Source: an uncultured Campylobacter sp.
Lineage (GTDB): Bacteria > Campylobacterota > Campylobacteria > Campylobacterales > Campylobacteraceae
Length of the DNA stretch: 11,083 nucleotides
Assembly (NCBI RefSeq): GCF_938017615.1
Contig: NZ_CALIJA010000111.1
Span: forward strand, 1-11,083
Direction: 5' to 3'
Below, piece after piece: positions 1-6,096 of the stretch. The notes under the pieces are model-generated. The model was not told the DNA's origin. It was given only the letters and a program-made list of their open reading frames with translations, and made no database searches. A program made the position numbers and the translations under genes. Within the stretch, counting starts at the first letter, position 1. The number at the start of each line of letters is the position of its first letter.

Positions 1-81
1 TTTGTGTGAGGCTAAAATTTGTGTCCTGCACCGCGTACCTCGCTGCACTGCTTTATCTCCGCTCGGCAGCCTTATCAGCAT
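1..81 (-). CDS. Possible N-terminus of a gene running off the left edge
   Basis: From an ATG at 81 the minus strand stays open for 27 codons to base 1 (MLIRLPSGDKAVQ...). It begins 10 bases after the stop of the SUKH gene, which would suit another gene in the same immunity cluster. No convincing ribosome binding site is visible upstream, and 27 open codons are weak evidence. The sequence resembles no family I recognise, so it may be chance. Confidence 0.2.
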   Translation of the reverse strand, partial: MLIRLPSGDKAVQRGTRCRTQILASHK

Positions 82-90
82 CGCATGCCG

Positions 91-618
91 CTACGTAAAA
101 CAAGAAAGTGGATATCTCGCGGCGTTTTTGTCCGTGAGCGCGGCAAGGAATAGGGCGATAAACTCCTCGAAGCTTTGCGCGATGAGTAGGGCATCCTCAT
201 AGATCGGTTCCGCGCCGAATATGATCCTGCCCGCGTCCGCGCCCTGCGTGAGGATGCCTGCGAAGCAGCGCTTGCCTCTGACCGAAAACAAAAACGGCAA
301 GCACCCGCTCCAAAATGCGCTCACAGCGGCTCTTTGCGCATCGTTAGCCGCGCACTCCAGGCTGTCTTTTTCAAAATCTCCGTAGCGAAATTCCGCCTCG
401 TCCGCGCCTGACGACGCATAATCCCTAGCGGACACGAACCAAACGGCGTCCGCAGCGTCATGCAAAGTCTCAAAAGAGCAAACGAAGCGGTAAAAATCTT
501 CGCTTAAATTTTTAAATCTGCCGCCCAAAAATTCGCCCCGCGGCGGGCAAATTTCATCCCTGCGCCGTATCTGCCAGCCGTTTTGCGCCAGCGCGTCCAT
601 AAGTTCGTCAAAAACCAT
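91..618 (-). CDS. SUKH (SMI1/KNR4) family protein, probable toxin-immunity protein
   Basis: A 175-residue protein whose order of motifs fits the SUKH/SMI1-KNR4 superfamily: an N-terminal segment with FYRF at about 43-46, WF followed by a D-Y pair at about 60-67, an acidic stretch leading to DSLE at 85-88, an AFW...LPFLFSV strand region at 101-113, and the C-terminal GAEPIYED...IAQSFEEFI block at 135-154. In bacteria this fold is commonly an immunity protein that binds and blocks a polymorphic toxin, often a nuclease. The start is supported by a strong GGGAGG site five bases before the ATG. No toxin gene is in view, and the two genes transcribed before it also look like immunity proteins. The family call is by pattern; the function is inferred. 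Confidence 0.72.
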   Translation of the reverse strand: MVFDELMDALAQNGWQIRRRDEICPPRGEFLGGRFKNLSEDFYRFVCSFETLHDAADAVWFVSARDYASSGADEAEFRYGDFEKDSLECAANDAQRAAVSAFWSGCLPFLFSVRGKRCFAGILTQGADAGRIIFGAEPIYEDALLIAQSFEEFIALFLAALTDKNAARYPLSCFT

Positions 619-710
619 CTCGCCTCCCGTAATTTGGCGCCGATTATAGCATTTTGCTCGGCGCAGCGGTTAAATGCGGCTAAATTTATAAAATTTGCCT
701 GCTCGCCGCG

Positions 711-739
711 CATAAAAAGAGAAATTTTGCGCAAAATTT
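711..739 (-). terminator. Palindromic hairpin with T-rich tail after the 751-1297 gene
   Basis: An 18-base perfect palindrome, AAATTTTGCGCAAAATTT at 722-739, lies about 12 bases past the TAA at 751. On the minus strand it is followed by CTCTTTTTATG. Hairpin plus T-rich tail fits an intrinsic terminator, though the stem is AT-rich and the loop would have to open some central pairs. Confidence 0.5.
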
Positions 740-750
740 TATAAATTCGG

Positions 751-1297
751 TTAAAAATAAAACGGCGTTTCCAAATCGCCGCTAAATTTAGGCTCGGCAG
801 AAGGCGTAAGTCGCAGATGAAAAACGGGCGTATCGCTTAAAATAGGCGTATCGCCGAGGGGAGCGGGCGAGCCGTTAAAATTTGCGCCTCGGTATCCGCC
901 TAAAATTTCCAAGCGGTACCGACCGCGCTCTACGAGAAAGCTTAAGCTGTTTTGCTCGCTAATGCGGCTCATATCTTTAAAATAGCTGATGCCTGCGATT
1001 TTTAGCGTGCCCGATGAGTGAAAGACCCAGCCGCGAGAGATGATTTTCGCTTCGTTTTGTGCGAATATCTCCTCGCTCGCCTCGCCCACGGTAACCGCAA
1101 AATCGTAATAATCGCTGCGAACGCCCAATATCGGCACGGCGATGCCCTCTCTTGTGACCGTATCGCCGTGCTCGGTCTGCGTAAAATAAGCAAGAACGTC
1201 CCCGTTCGCAAGCCCGTGCTCATCCAGATAGCGCGCGAGCAGCGCGAGGACCCTTTATCACGAGGCCGCCCAGCTCGGAGAAAATTTGCCTCTTCAT
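751..1297 (-). pseudogene. Unassigned immunity-like protein gene with a one-base frameshift
   Basis: The longest open stretch (751-1137) starts only at a GTG, but its frame stays open upstream to a stop at 1255-1257 with protein-like sequence (YLDEHGLANGDVLAYFTQ). A separate frame starting with ATG at 1297 has a good AAAGG site seven bases upstream and reads MKRQIFSELGGLVIK before ending at 1220. Removing one G from the GGG at 1251-1253 joins the two into a continuous protein of about 182 residues. I therefore read this as one gene with a +1 frameshift, either genuine decay or a sequencing error. The C-terminal part (PVFHLRL, then KFSGDLETPFYF) looks like a small globular beta-rich protein. 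I do not recognise the family. Its place between an LRR/NTF2 protein and a SUKH protein suggests an immunity role. Confidence 0.6.
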
Positions 1298-1397
1298 TCG
1301 CGCCTTTCTTTAATCGCCGTGCGCAGAATTTTACCGCTCATTTGCCCTCTCTTTGTTTTTGTTTCGCAGCGCCGATGAAATTTTATCGCCGTACTCT

Positions 1398-1440
1398 CGG
1401 CAGGCTAAATTTATCACAGTGCCCGCGGCAGGCTAAATTT
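1398..1440. repeat. Short direct repeat in the intergenic gap
   Basis: CGGCAGGCTAAATTT occurs at 1398-1412 and again at 1426-1440, a 28-base period. Both copies end in an AAATTT word. They lie upstream of the frameshifted 751-1297 gene, between its start and the LRR/NTF2 gene. No function can be assigned. Confidence 0.5.
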
Positions 1441-1465
1441 TATCTCTGCGATCGCGCCGAGAATG

Positions 1466-1494
1466 AAATTTGAGCCCATTTCGCGCTCAAATTT
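1466..1494 (-). terminator. Hairpin overlapping the end of the LRR/NTF2 gene
   Basis: The ten-base arms AAATTTGAGC (1466-1475) and GCTCAAATTT (1485-1494) form a perfect inverted repeat around a nine-base loop. The right arm overlaps the stop codon at 1493-1495. There is no pure T tract after it on the minus strand, so terminator function is only plausible. Confidence 0.4.
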
Positions 1495-2391
1495 ACAGCC
1501 CGCGGTTTTTCCAGCAGCCGCTCATGCCTTGGCACTTATCTACGAGCCAGCGCCCGTCCTTGCGCACGAGCAGGAAGCGGCGCGCAAAGCCGTGTTCGTC
1601 CTTGGCGTAGATGTAAATTTTGTTTTTGCTCTCGCATTCGGCGTCCGTTAGCTCGTACCCGCCGTAGGTGCCGCCCTCCGCCATCGAAAACGAGATGCCC
1701 TCGGGGCGGAAGCCGCTGCGCCTAACGGGCGTGCAGTAGCGCGCAAAGAGCTCGTCGCATCTGCGCTGCACATCGCCGTCATCCGCGTCATCGATTCGCG
1801 AAGCGGCAAATTTCTCCCACTCGCTCATCGCCGCGAAAAATTCTAAAAGCGCACTCTGCGCTGCCGCAGCGTCCCGCGGATCAAGCTTCTTTTTGCTCTT
1901 TGCGGCGTCTCTTTGCGCCTGCTCAAACTCCGCAATCTGCTCCTTGCTAAACTGCCCGCCGCCAAGATAAAACTGGATTTTCGTATCCGCCACGGCTAGC
2001 AGACCCGCAAAGCTCACGCGTGAATTGACCAGGCGCAGCGATTTTAACTTCGGGATTTGCACGATCGCTTTTAGCCCCTCATCCGTAATGCTGACGTTCT
2101 CGATACCGGTGTGCTCAAGCTTGGCGTGCCTCGCAAAGTATCTAAAGCCCTCGCCGCTTATCTTATCGCTATCTTGTAAAAACAGATACGCAAGCTTCGG
2201 TAGCGTGGCTAGATGCTGTAGTGCCGCGTCCGTGATAGCCGTGGCTATAAAGCCCATATTTACGAGGCTTTTTACCTCGCAGATGCGGCGTCCATCTCAT
2301 CGCTTAGCGCTACGTTTTCGTAGTGATGGTCTTTGCAGTAGCGCTCGCTAACGGCATCCAGGGCCTCCTGCATCGTGATCTGCCTTATCAT
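1493..2391 (-). pseudogene. Leucine-rich-repeat plus NTF2-like immunity protein gene, frameshifted near its start
   Basis: The main open frame (1493-2257, 254 residues) has ITDxxLxxL-type leucine-rich repeats at about 8-95 (ITDAALQHL, then SITDEGLKAI and PKLKSLRL). A charged linker (about 105-130) leads to a C-terminal domain whose end, RRFLLVRKDGRWLVDK, resembles NTF2-fold immunity domains. The ATG at 2257 lacks a ribosome binding site. A better start is the ATG at 2391, with AAAGGA three bases before it, reading MIRQITMQEALDAV for 39 codons until a TAA at 2272. One missing base near 2275-2280 (for example GCGAGG from GCGGAGG) would join the two frames as SAEVKSLVNMGF. The whole gene would encode about 299 residues. 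Function in toxin immunity is inferred from the C-terminal domain and the neighbours. Confidence 0.6.
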
Positions 2392-2568
2392 CTATCCTTT
2401 AAATTTGATTTTAAAATTTTAGTGAAATTTTACGATTTACGCAAGCGCTTAAATTTACGCGCGGATTTGCTCGCGCAGCGCGATTAAATTTTGCGGCAAT
2501 AGCGCGGTTGAAATATACTTTCGTCGTTGAAATTCGGCACAGAATTTCGGCAACACTTTTTAAATTTA

Positions 2569-2592
2569 GCTCGCCGCGCAAAGCGGGCGAGC
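2569..2592 (-). terminator. GC-rich hairpin after hisIE
   Basis: GCTCGCC (2569-2575) and GGCGAGC (2586-2592) pair perfectly, with further partial pairing inside the loop. The hairpin lies 34 bases past the hisIE stop, and on the minus strand TAAATTTAAA follows it. This is a likely terminator separating hisIE from the immunity block, although the tail is not a pure T run. Confidence 0.45.
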
Positions 2593-2625
2593 GGAAAAGA
2601 CGTCTTCACGATTAAATTTTACGCA

Positions 2626-3636
2626 TCATTTTTCGCGACGACGCTTCTCTTCGATGCCGCTTTGTCCTTGCCTGCGCGCTAGCTCGTCAAGCAGGGCGTC
2701 CGGGTGGATATTGTGCGCCGCAAGCGCGAGCAGAAGGTGAAATACAAGATCCGCTCCCTCGTAAATCACGTCATATCGCGGCTCGCCCGCTCTGTGCTCG
2801 CCGAAGCCCTCGCGCGCGACGTCTGCGTAAAGCTCGCTACGCGAGAGGTCCTTGCACGCCAGTGCGAACTCGCACGCCTCCTCGGCGATCTTTTTGAGAT
2901 AGGCGTTTTCACCCTTCGCGTAGAGCGAGGCGACGTAGGAGAGCGCGGACTCGCCGTTTAGCTTGCGATCCAAGCAGACGTGATAAATTTCGTCCAAAAT
3001 ACCGTACGGGCTTTTTTCTGCGGAGTTTTTAGGCGTAGAATTTTGCGCGGCGGCGTCTAAATTTTGCTCGCTGCGCTCTGCGGCGGAATTTGCGAACGCA
3101 GAATTCGTCGCAGTGGGGCTTTGCATTGCGGAATTTTGCTTACCGCAGGAATCGGTAGAATTTTTGGGCGTTAAATTCTGCAAGCCGTCGCAGGAAGCGG
3201 AATTCTGCTCTGTGCGGGAATTCGCGGAATTTTTCTGCACGAGAGAGGTTGCAGAGCCGTGCTCTGCAAAATTTATCGCGCCGCAAGCGTTCGGGCTCTG
3301 GATATTTTCGCCGCATTTTTGCAGCGAAATCTCTTTGAAAAAACAGCTTCGCGCGCCCGTGTGGCAGGCGGATCCGCCGCATTGCTCGACTTTAAGTAGC
3401 AGCGCGTCGTTATCGCAGTCCAAAAACGCCTCTCGCACGAGCTGAACGTGACCGCTGCTCTCGCCCTTTTTCCAGATGCGCCCCTTGCTGCGCGAAAAGT
3501 AGTGCGCGTAGCCGGTACGCAGCGTCAGGCTTAGTGCCTCTTCGTTCATATACGCGAGCATCAAAACTGCGCCGTCGCCCGCGTCCTGCACGATCGCTGG
3601 GAGCAGCCCGCCTAATTTTTGCCAATCTACCTTCAT
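2626..3636 (-). CDS. hisIE: Bifunctional phosphoribosyl-AMP cyclohydrolase / phosphoribosyl-ATP pyrophosphatase
   Basis: This cytoplasmic enzyme carries out the second and third steps of histidine synthesis: removal of pyrophosphate from phosphoribosyl-ATP, then ring opening of phosphoribosyl-AMP. The HisI domain (about 1-105) shows RIWKKGESSGH (53-63), the metal-binding DCDND (73-77) and the zinc-site cysteines in CGGSACHTGARSC (86-98). The HisE domain (about 213-336) has EEACE (252-256) and the E293-xx-D296 metal-binding pair followed by FHLLLAL. Between them lies an insert of about 105 residues (106-210) with nine Asn-Ser pairs, making the protein about 100 residues longer than usual for HisIE. 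A second, shorter insert follows EEACE (about 262-288). AAGGA six bases before the ATG supports the start. It lies apart from other his genes and has its own upstream gap. Confidence 0.93.
   Translation of the reverse strand: MKVDWQKLGGLLPAIVQDAGDGAVLMLAYMNEEALSLTLRTGYAHYFSRSKGRIWKKGESSGHVQLVREAFLDCDNDALLLKVEQCGGSACHTGARSCFFKEISLQKCGENIQSPNACGAINFAEHGSATSLVQKNSANSRTEQNSASCDGLQNLTPKNSTDSCGKQNSAMQSPTATNSAFANSAAERSEQNLDAAAQNSTPKNSAEKSPYGILDEIYHVCLDRKLNGESALSYVASLYAKGENAYLKKIAEEACEFALACKDLSRSELYADVAREGFGEHRAGEPRYDVIYEGADLVFHLLLALAAHNIHPDALLDELARRQGQSGIEEKRRREK
3013..3321 (-). repeat. Asn-Ser-rich low-complexity linker within hisIE, dense in RAATTY hexamers
   Basis: This codes for residues 106-208 of HisIE. 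NS pairs recur in contexts such as QNSA, KNSA, KNST and TNSA. At the DNA level the word GCGGAATTTTGC and its variants recur. RAATTY hexamers start at 3038, 3059, 3086, 3101, 3131, 3158, 3173, 3200, 3218, 3227 and 3269: eleven in 237 bases. About one per 1024 bases would be expected at even base composition. The reading frame is kept throughout. Confidence 0.8.
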
Positions 3637-3696
3637 CTTTGATCCTTAATTTGCGAAGTCGCGCGCCCTGAATTTAGCCGCCGCATACGGAATTTA

Positions 3697-3733
3697 GTTA
3701 TAAAATTTACGAAGCGGCGAGCCTCGTAAATTT
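3697..3733 (-). promoter_or_regulatory. Possible hisIE promoter with an adjoining inverted repeat
   Basis: On the minus strand TATAAC (3697-3702) could be a -10 box, placing the transcript start near 3690, about 54 bases before the hisIE ATG. Directly upstream the arms AAATTTACGA (3703-3712) and TCGTAAATTT (3724-3733) form a perfect ten-base inverted repeat with an 11-base loop. It could be an operator or just a hairpin. Confidence 0.3.
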
Positions 3734-3834
3734 AAAGGACAAACCTGGCAGCTAAAATTTTAAGCGACCGCTAGGCTTAAGCCGCGACGAGCGCGAGTTC
3801 TACTTGTCACGAGCTTTCGAGTTCGCCGCTAAGA

Positions 3835-3858
3835 TTAACTTGCGAAATCGCGAGTTAA
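3835..3858. repeat. Intergenic inverted repeat
   Basis: TTAACTTGCG (3835-3844) and CGCGAGTTAA (3849-3858) pair around AAAT with one T-G wobble position, and pairing can be extended outward. It is one of several stem-loops packed into the 292-base gap between hisIE and the SPFH gene; another short one is TTAAGC/GCTTAA at 3760-3780. No coding sequence is seen in this gap. Confidence 0.45.
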
Positions 3859-3860
3859 GC

Positions 3861-3916
3861 TTATGCGCCCGGAGCAATTCGCTATTAAATTTATCTCGCG
3901 AAATCCGGGCGTATAA
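3861..3916 (-). terminator. Long stem-loop downstream of the ilvE-SPFH pair
   Basis: Thirteen-base arms at 3861-3873 and 3904-3916 pair with one G-T position (core CGCCCGGA / TCCGGGCG). An inner TTCGC/GCGAA pairing extends the stem. It begins 12 bases past the SPFH stop codon. It lacks a T tract, so it may stabilise the 3' end rather than terminate transcription by itself. Confidence 0.4.
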
Positions 3917-3928
3917 CCGCCTGAAATT

Positions 3929-5008
3929 TTAATTTTCCCGCTCGATGGCGCTTTGCTTCGCCTTATCTTTCGTATCGACCCAGATATTAGGCACCGCGCC
4001 GCCCGGCGTTAGGAAAATTTTCGCGTCGCCGTTTTCGCGCAACGCCTCGTTAAATTTAGCCTGCGTCTCGATCTGCTTAAGGCTTAAAAGATTTGTATCC
4101 AAGCTCTTTGCGATCTCTTTGTTGGCGTAGGCTTGCGCGTCGGCTTCGATCTTGGCGGCATCGGCGCGACCTTGAGCCTCGATTTTGACGGCGTCTGCGT
4201 TACCTTTGGCAAGAGCAGCCTTTTTAAGTGCCTCTTGATTTGCGCGCTCGACCTCGTATTTGGTGCGCTCAGCCTCCTGTTTGGCGATCTGTACGCTCTC
4301 GATCTGCTCCTTTACCTTTGCGGGCAGAATGATCTCGCGAAGCTGCACGGCTAGCAGATCTACGGGTGAATTCGGCAGTGCTTCGATATTTTTGCGGATG
4401 CCGTCGTCGATCGCTTTAGCGATCTCGTCGCGTTTGGTAGGCAGCTCTTCGGCGGCATAGTTGCCGATGACGCTACGCACGACGTCCTTTACGCGCGGAT
4501 CGATGATCTTATCCTCCCACAAAAAGCCCCACTCGGCGATCGTGTTGGGCGCCGTGGCTTCATTGAGCCTGTATTGCACGGTGATGTCGATGCTGACGGG
4601 CAAATTTCGCGAATCCAAAACCGAGAGCGAGTTTTTGCTGATGATACCGCCCGCGGTGCCGCTTTTAGTAGCGATACCCGCGCTCATATCTTCGCTGCTG
4701 GTGTAGTTGATGATACGCGTGCGAGTATCTACGACGAATACGTCCTGTATGAACGGCACGAAAAAGTGAAGTCCCGCGCCAAGAGGCGTCGGATCGTATT
4801 TGCCTAAATTTGACTTGATCCCCACTTCGCCCGATTGGATCGTGACGAAGGGCTTTGCAATCACGAGCAGCGCAATTAGCGCGATTATCACGTAAAGCAC
4901 GCCGCTAAACTTGCCCATTCCTCCAAAATTAGGAATTTTAAAATTTAAATTCCCGCCTTTTTTGTCGCTATTTTTCTTATTAAAATAATCATTCAAATCC
5001 GCAGGCAT
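3929..5008 (-). CDS. SPFH/band 7 (prohibitin-like) membrane protein
   Basis: A 359-residue protein with a hydrophilic, Lys/Asn-rich N-terminus, one membrane segment at about 34-52 (VLYVIIALIALLVIA), then an SPFH/band 7 domain (about 53-240, with QSGEVGIKSNLGKY and GLHFFVPFIQDVFVVDTR). An Ala/Glu/Lys-rich coiled coil (about 240-300) and a short C-terminal tail follow. The architecture is that of prohibitin, HflK and stomatin relatives, which form ring-like membrane scaffolds and often modulate membrane proteases. The specific client is unknown here. It starts 8 bases after ilvE, and its AAGGA site overlaps the ilvE stop codon, so the two are probably translated together. The same neighbour pair is known in C. 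jejuni (Cj0268c-Cj0269c). Confidence 0.9.
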   Translation of the reverse strand: MPADLNDYFNKKNSDKKGGNLNFKIPNFGGMGKFSGVLYVIIALIALLVIAKPFVTIQSGEVGIKSNLGKYDPTPLGAGLHFFVPFIQDVFVVDTRTRIINYTSSEDMSAGIATKSGTAGGIISKNSLSVLDSRNLPVSIDITVQYRLNEATAPNTIAEWGFLWEDKIIDPRVKDVVRSVIGNYAAEELPTKRDEIAKAIDDGIRKNIEALPNSPVDLLAVQLREIILPAKVKEQIESVQIAKQEAERTKYEVERANQEALKKAALAKGNADAVKIEAQGRADAAKIEADAQAYANKEIAKSLDTNLLSLKQIETQAKFNEALRENGDAKIFLTPGGAVPNIWVDTKDKAKQSAIEREN

Positions 5009-5016
5009 GCGTGTCC

Positions 5017-5943
5017 TTATTTAACGTAAGTGAGCCAGTGCTCAAATTTTGGGTCTTCGCCCGTGACTACCGCGAAATACGCTTTTTGCAAGCGGCTTGT
5101 GATGTCGCCCATCTCGCCCTTGCCGATGATCCTGCCGTCGATGTTGCTAATCGGTGTGACCTCCGCGGCGGTGCCGGTAAAAAATGCCTCATCCGCGGCG
5201 TAGAGCTGATCGCGAGCGATACGCTCTCTGCGGACTTCGTAGCCCAGGCTGCGCGCGATTTTTATGACTGAATTTTGAGTAATGCTCTCTAGGCTGGTGT
5301 CGTTCGGCGGAGTGATGATGAGCCCATCTTTTACGATAAATAGGCACTCGCCCGGCCCCTCCGCGACGAAGCCCTGAGGATCGAGCAGTATCGCCTCATC
5401 GTATCCCGCATCGACCGCCTCAAAATTTGCCATCTGCGAGTTGAAATAATTCGCACTCGCTTTGGCTTTTGCCATCATCGAAAATTGCGCGGGCTTCATC
5501 CACGATGAAATTTTAGCTTTGATGCCTTTGCGTAGCGCCTCTTCGCCCATATACGCGCCCCATTGCCACGCTGCGACGATGACGTTTACCGGGCAGTTCG
5601 TAGATGAAACGCCCATCGAGCCGTAGCCGAAATACGCTAGCGGGCGGATATAAACGGTCTGATCGAAGCGGTTTTTCGCGACGACGTCGATCTGGGCCTG
5701 ACGAAGCTGCTCGAAGCTGAACGGAAGCTTGATTAGACAGAGCTTTGCCGAAATTTCAAGACGGGCAGTGTGCTCGTCCAAGCGGAAAATCGCGTAGCCT
5801 TTGTCGGTTTTATAGGCGCGTACGCCCTCAAATACGGCGTTTCCGTAGTGCAAAGAGTGCGTCAAAACGTGGGTAGTAGCCTCCACCCAGGGGATTAATT
5901 TGCCGTCTTTCCAGATGAACTCGGCCTCTTGAATTTGTGCCAT
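5017..5943 (-). CDS. ilvE: Branched-chain-amino-acid aminotransferase
   Basis: A PLP-dependent fold-type IV transaminase of 308 residues, the usual length. It interconverts leucine, isoleucine or valine with their 2-oxoacids, using glutamate/2-oxoglutarate. Visible family marks are HYGNAVFEGVRAY (32-44), the Schiff-base lysine K161 placed four residues before N165 in KASANYFNS as in the E. coli enzyme, and EGPGECLFIVKDG in the C-terminal half, followed by the late TGTAAEVTPI loop. AAGGA seven bases before the ATG supports the start. A possible -10 box lies upstream. It is the first gene of a two-gene unit with the SPFH protein. Confidence 0.95.
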   Translation of the reverse strand: MAQIQEAEFIWKDGKLIPWVEATTHVLTHSLHYGNAVFEGVRAYKTDKGYAIFRLDEHTARLEISAKLCLIKLPFSFEQLRQAQIDVVAKNRFDQTVYIRPLAYFGYGSMGVSSTNCPVNVIVAAWQWGAYMGEEALRKGIKAKISSWMKPAQFSMMAKAKASANYFNSQMANFEAVDAGYDEAILLDPQGFVAEGPGECLFIVKDGLIITPPNDTSLESITQNSVIKIARSLGYEVRRERIARDQLYAADEAFFTGTAAEVTPISNIDGRIIGKGEMGDITSRLQKAYFAVVTGEDPKFEHWLTYVK

Positions 5944-5976
5944 TTCTTGATCCTTTTGTTTAAAATTTAATCTGCG

Positions 5977-5982
5977 ATTTTA
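5977..5982 (-). promoter_or_regulatory. Candidate -10 box for ilvE
   Basis: On the minus strand TAAAAT is preceded by an AT-rich, T-tract-bearing stretch (TATTGTTTTAGC), as is typical of Campylobacter promoters with weak -35 elements. It lies about 34 bases before the ilvE start codon. The call rests on the sequence pattern alone. Confidence 0.35.
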
Positions 5983-6045
5983 GCTAAAACAATATTAATT
6001 TCTAAGAAATTTAAAAGCGGTTGAAATTTGGTGCGATTTTAAGAC

Positions 6046-6088
6046 GCACAACGAGTCGTGAGTTCAAATTTAGCTCGCAACTCGGTGC
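6046..6088 (-). terminator. Imperfect hairpin after pldA
   Basis: On the minus strand CGAGTTGCGAG pairs with CTCACGACTCG (one mismatch, one wobble) around an 11-base loop, and outer GCAC/GTGC arms add to the stem. It begins about 8 bases past the pldA stop. What follows is AT-rich but not a T run, so terminator function is probable but unproven. Confidence 0.4.
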
Positions 6089-6096
6089 AGATGGCA

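Noticed and set aside
504..734. 76-residue minus-strand open frame
   Set aside because: It overlaps the SUKH gene in another frame, has no family features, and the SUKH start has a strong ribosome binding site.
1220..1297. Programmed frameshifting in the 751-1297 gene
   Set aside because: No typical slippery heptamer and no obvious stimulating structure were seen. A single extra G is the simpler explanation.
1018..1473. 151-residue plus-strand open frame
   Set aside because: It runs antisense across the frameshifted immunity-like gene and the gap after it, has Arg/Ala-rich chance composition and no recognisable motif.
3013..3321. CRISPR array or mobile element as an explanation of the hisIE repeats
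   Set aside because: Units are short, irregularly spaced and variable, with no constant repeat-spacer pattern, no target-site duplication and an unbroken reading frame.
3113..3445. Plus-strand open frame with AEFC-type repeats
   Set aside because: It is the complement of the hisIE linker. The repeats arise because GAATTT words read as Glu-Phe on that strand. HisIE on the minus strand has clear catalytic motifs.
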